Source: Candidatus Poribacteria bacterium (GTDB lineage Bacteria > Poribacteria > WGA-4E > WGA-3G). From it: 52,791 nt of DNA. The notes below the pieces were generated by a model. That model was not told the origin of the DNA and made no database searches. It saw nothing but the letters and a program-made list of their open reading frames with translations. Of this stretch, positions 51,705 through 52,791 are shown in pieces. The stretch lies in NCBI GenBank assembly GCA_003635255.1, contig PYJC01000074.1, positions 48,853 through 101,643 of the forward strand, read 5' to 3'. The position numbers and the translations under genes were made by a program. The number at the start of each line of letters is the position of its first letter. Position 1 is the first letter of the stretch.

Positions 51705-51950
51705 TCAAGAGGAAAATATACCTGAAAAAGGGGAAGAGGGCAGAAACGAACGCCTGCCCTTTGCCACCGCCAGACGTGTGCCATCTGGCGAATACACTAC
51801 CTCCGATATGTTCCCTTTCCCGAGGCGAGCTTTTGCCCCTTTGGGTAAACGCCATTGCATATACGCTTGATATTGGGCGAAGGTGTCGGATGAAGAAAAT
51901 ATTGAAATTAGGAATAGTGTTGAGAGTATAGAAACCAACGTATTTTTCAT
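51705..51950 (-). pseudogene. Truncated secreted WD40-type gene
   Basis: The frame has a good ribosome site (AAGGAAA about eight bases before the ATG at 51950), a complete signal peptide (VSILSTLFLISIFSSSDTFAQ) and the start of a WD40-like propeller (GNISEVVYSPDGTRLAVA). After about 65 residues the blade sequence breaks off into unrelated codons and a stop. No continuation of the propeller is found before the AAA ATPase gene. It looks like a 5' remnant left by a deletion or rearrangement. Confidence 0.6.
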
Positions 51951-51973
51951 TGTGAAAATTTCCTTATCTAACA

Positions 51974-52011
51974 GGTTATGCTCAAAATTGACACCATAGG
52001 TGTCAATTTAG
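51974..52011. repeat. Direct repeat copy 1 with internal palindrome
   Basis: GGTTATGCTCAAAATTG followed by a perfect palindrome AATTGACACC-ATA-GGTGTCAATT. The unit recurs at 52623-52659 in the same orientation, about 650 bases away. Confidence 0.65.
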
Positions 52012-52037
52012 CGGTTCCCCAAGCCGGTAGGTGCGGT

Positions 52038-52083
52038 GTTTTTGCTTGGGGTATTTGCTTACAAGAAACACCCAAGCAAAAAC
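52038..52083. repeat. 13-bp stem-loop
   Basis: GTTTTTGCTTGGG (52038-52050) and CCCAAGCAAAAAC (52071-52083) are perfect inverted arms with a 20-base loop. Confidence 0.6.
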
Positions 52084-52108
52084 GGTGTTTCTGCGTATTT
52101 CCTCTAAG

Positions 52109-52276
52109 CAACCGCACCGGATCTTAGGCAGAAACCTTGTGGGGGCCCTAATAAATCGCTCCATCTCTATACACCTTCTGCCTCGCGGGTGTTCAGGTCC
52201 CCAAGTCAATAAACCCGACGGGAATCAAGAGGGTTTTAGGGGATGCGAGGTTTCTGTCGAGATCCCGGTGCGGTTG
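52109..52276. repeat. MITE-like inverted-repeat unit, about 168 bp
   Basis: CAACCGCACCGGATC (52109-52123) and GATCCCGGTGCGGTTG (52261-52276) are inverted copies with one extra base. The similarity continues inward as CAGAAACC and GGTTTCTG, giving imperfect arms of about 30 bases. Confidence 0.55.
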
Positions 52277-52318
52277 ATGAAGATTAATTTAGTAATTCGG
52301 TAATTCTGATCTCTTTTC

Positions 52319-52479
52319 TGTCTGAATCGCGGAATGCACCGAAGACACAGAGGACACGGAATGAAGAGATTGTTTTTCGGACAGCCCCATCTCCGACGAA
52401 AGGCAATATAGAAGTTAGCGTCGCCTTTTCAGCGTTCTCCGAGTTCTCCGCGATTCTGACAATTTCCGTGATTCAGACA
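52319..52479. repeat. Inverted-repeat unit, about 161 bp
   Basis: TGTCTGAATCGCGGAA (52319-52334) and TTCCGTGATTCAGACA (52464-52479) match at 15 of 16 positions in inverted orientation. The interior is low-complexity GAAGACACAGAGGACAC-type sequence. Confidence 0.55.
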
Positions 52480-52622
52480 ACAAGATAATCGACCTCATAG
52501 AAGAGAACATAAAGCAAGATGTCTATGATTCGCAAATTACCGAAATATTTTCTTATACTTCATCAAACCGCACCTACCGTTCCTGGGGCCACGAGGGTTG
52601 TTTTTCTTAAATTGACACTTAT

Positions 52623-52659
52623 GGTTATGCTCAAAATTGTACCATAGGGGTCAATTTAG
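52623..52659. repeat. Direct repeat copy 2
   Basis: GGTTATGCTCAAAATTG then a decayed form of the palindrome in copy 1 (GTACCATAGGGGTCAATTTAG). It matches 51974-52011 except for a few bases; an extra half-unit AAATTGACAC lies just upstream near 52608. Confidence 0.6.
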
Positions 52660-52698
52660 TAGGAATAAGGTTATATTTCGTGTGAGAAAAATGCTGTG

Positions 52699-52722
52699 AA
52701 GAGGAAACACCTCTTGTATAAT
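52699..52722 (+). promoter_or_regulatory. Putative promoter with operator-like palindrome for the last gene
   Basis: TATAAT at 52717-52722 with a weak -35 (CTGTGA, 52694-52699, 17-base spacing). AAGAGG (52699-52704) and CCTCTT (52710-52715) form a palindrome filling the spacer. AAGAGG recurs close to the ribosome site of the gene starting at 52771. Confidence 0.4.
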
Positions 52723-52770
52723 GTAGAAAAGGTTATCGTGGTTATTTCTACAAAAAAAGAGGTATTTCCA

Positions 52771-52791
52771 ATGTCCATTTTACAACAAGTG
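52771..52791 (+). CDS. Start of a gene cut off by the right edge
   Basis: ATG with AGAGGT about ten bases upstream, reading MSILQQV to the window end. A TATAAT lies about 50 bases upstream. Too short to assign a family. Confidence 0.4.

Larger units (their letters stand above)
51951..52770. other. Gene-free repeat cluster
   Basis: About 820 bases without a credible gene but with several nested repeats (listed separately): a 37-bp direct repeat pair, a 13-bp stem-loop, a 168-bp inverted-repeat unit and a 161-bp inverted-repeat unit. An inverted pair CGGTAGGTGCGGT (about 52025-52037) and ACCGCACCTACCG (about 52568-52580) brackets most of it. This looks like a landing zone for small non-autonomous elements. 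Confidence 0.55.

Noticed and set aside
1..52791. CRISPR array
   Set aside because: No run of evenly spaced repeats was found; the repeats seen are pairs, palindromes or short tandems.
1..52791. tRNA or rRNA genes
   Set aside because: No cloverleaf with a GTTCGA-type T arm and CCA end, and no rRNA stretch, was recognised by eye; a covariance scan would settle it.

Overview
The window looks like a chromosomal piece of an uncultured, diderm (outer-membrane) bacterium. It carries a TolC-type outer membrane protein, a TonB-dependent receptor, GmhA for LPS heptose synthesis, and a nearly complete type II secretion system (T2SS). The many secreted LamG/DUF1080-like proteins, large secreted beta-propeller, hopanoid-type cyclase, DUF4212/SSS symporter pair and abundance of small palindromic repeats are the style I associate with Candidatus Poribacteria. 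That assignment is inference from gene content, not a search result.

Layout. 1-3.5 kb (minus): adaptor plus TolC pair for an efflux or type I export system. 3.9-5.5 kb (plus): membrane-anchored, probably inactive caspase-like protein with a PEGA domain. 5.6-9.5 kb: truD (minus), divergent from a ferredoxin/membrane/HSP20-like fusion and bioA (plus), with two excellent sigma70-type promoters back to back. 9.6-13.8 kb (minus): secreted beta-propeller and a SpoIVB-type (S55) peptidase. 14.2-18.8 kb (plus): glpK, a sensor kinase and a sigma54-type response regulator, with a palindromic mini-element between kinase and regulator. 18.8-21.4 kb (minus): rhodanese and TonB-dependent receptor. 21.7-24.9 kb (plus): secreted LamG protein, squalene-hopene-cyclase-like protein, family 2 glycosyltransferase. 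25.0-27.3 kb (minus): two more secreted proteins, with a sequence between them that resembles an IscB-type omegaRNA (HEARO) lacking its nuclease. 27.4-42.0 kb (minus): T2SS operon in the order gspE, an extra secreted protein, gspF, G, H, I, J, K, L(PilM-like), M-like, D. 42.3-49.8 kb (minus): HEAT-repeat protein, DUF3352-like protein, sodium/solute symporter with its small subunit, gmhA and a two-domain ABC permease. 50.0-52.8 kb: AAA ATPase/nuclease gene, truncated WD40 gene, 0.8 kb of nested repeats and the first codons of a plus-strand gene.

The most interesting pattern is a short C-terminal motif shared by four otherwise different Sec-secreted proteins (ends at 22455, 25050, 26591 and 39389). 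The consensus is about K-L-A-T-x-W-G-x-[LI]-K at the extreme C-terminus. One of the four genes sits inside the T2SS operon between gspF and gspE. I suggest a previously unnamed C-terminal sorting or processing tag, possibly tied to the T2SS; the secretion link is inference. Second is the orphan omegaRNA-like locus. Third is a family of mini-elements ending in TTAGGACTTACGCA-type inverted repeats, two of which sit inside gene clusters.

Starts were moved from the longest open frame wherever a ribosome binding site, promoter position or family N-terminus supported a later codon; these cases are stated in each entry.
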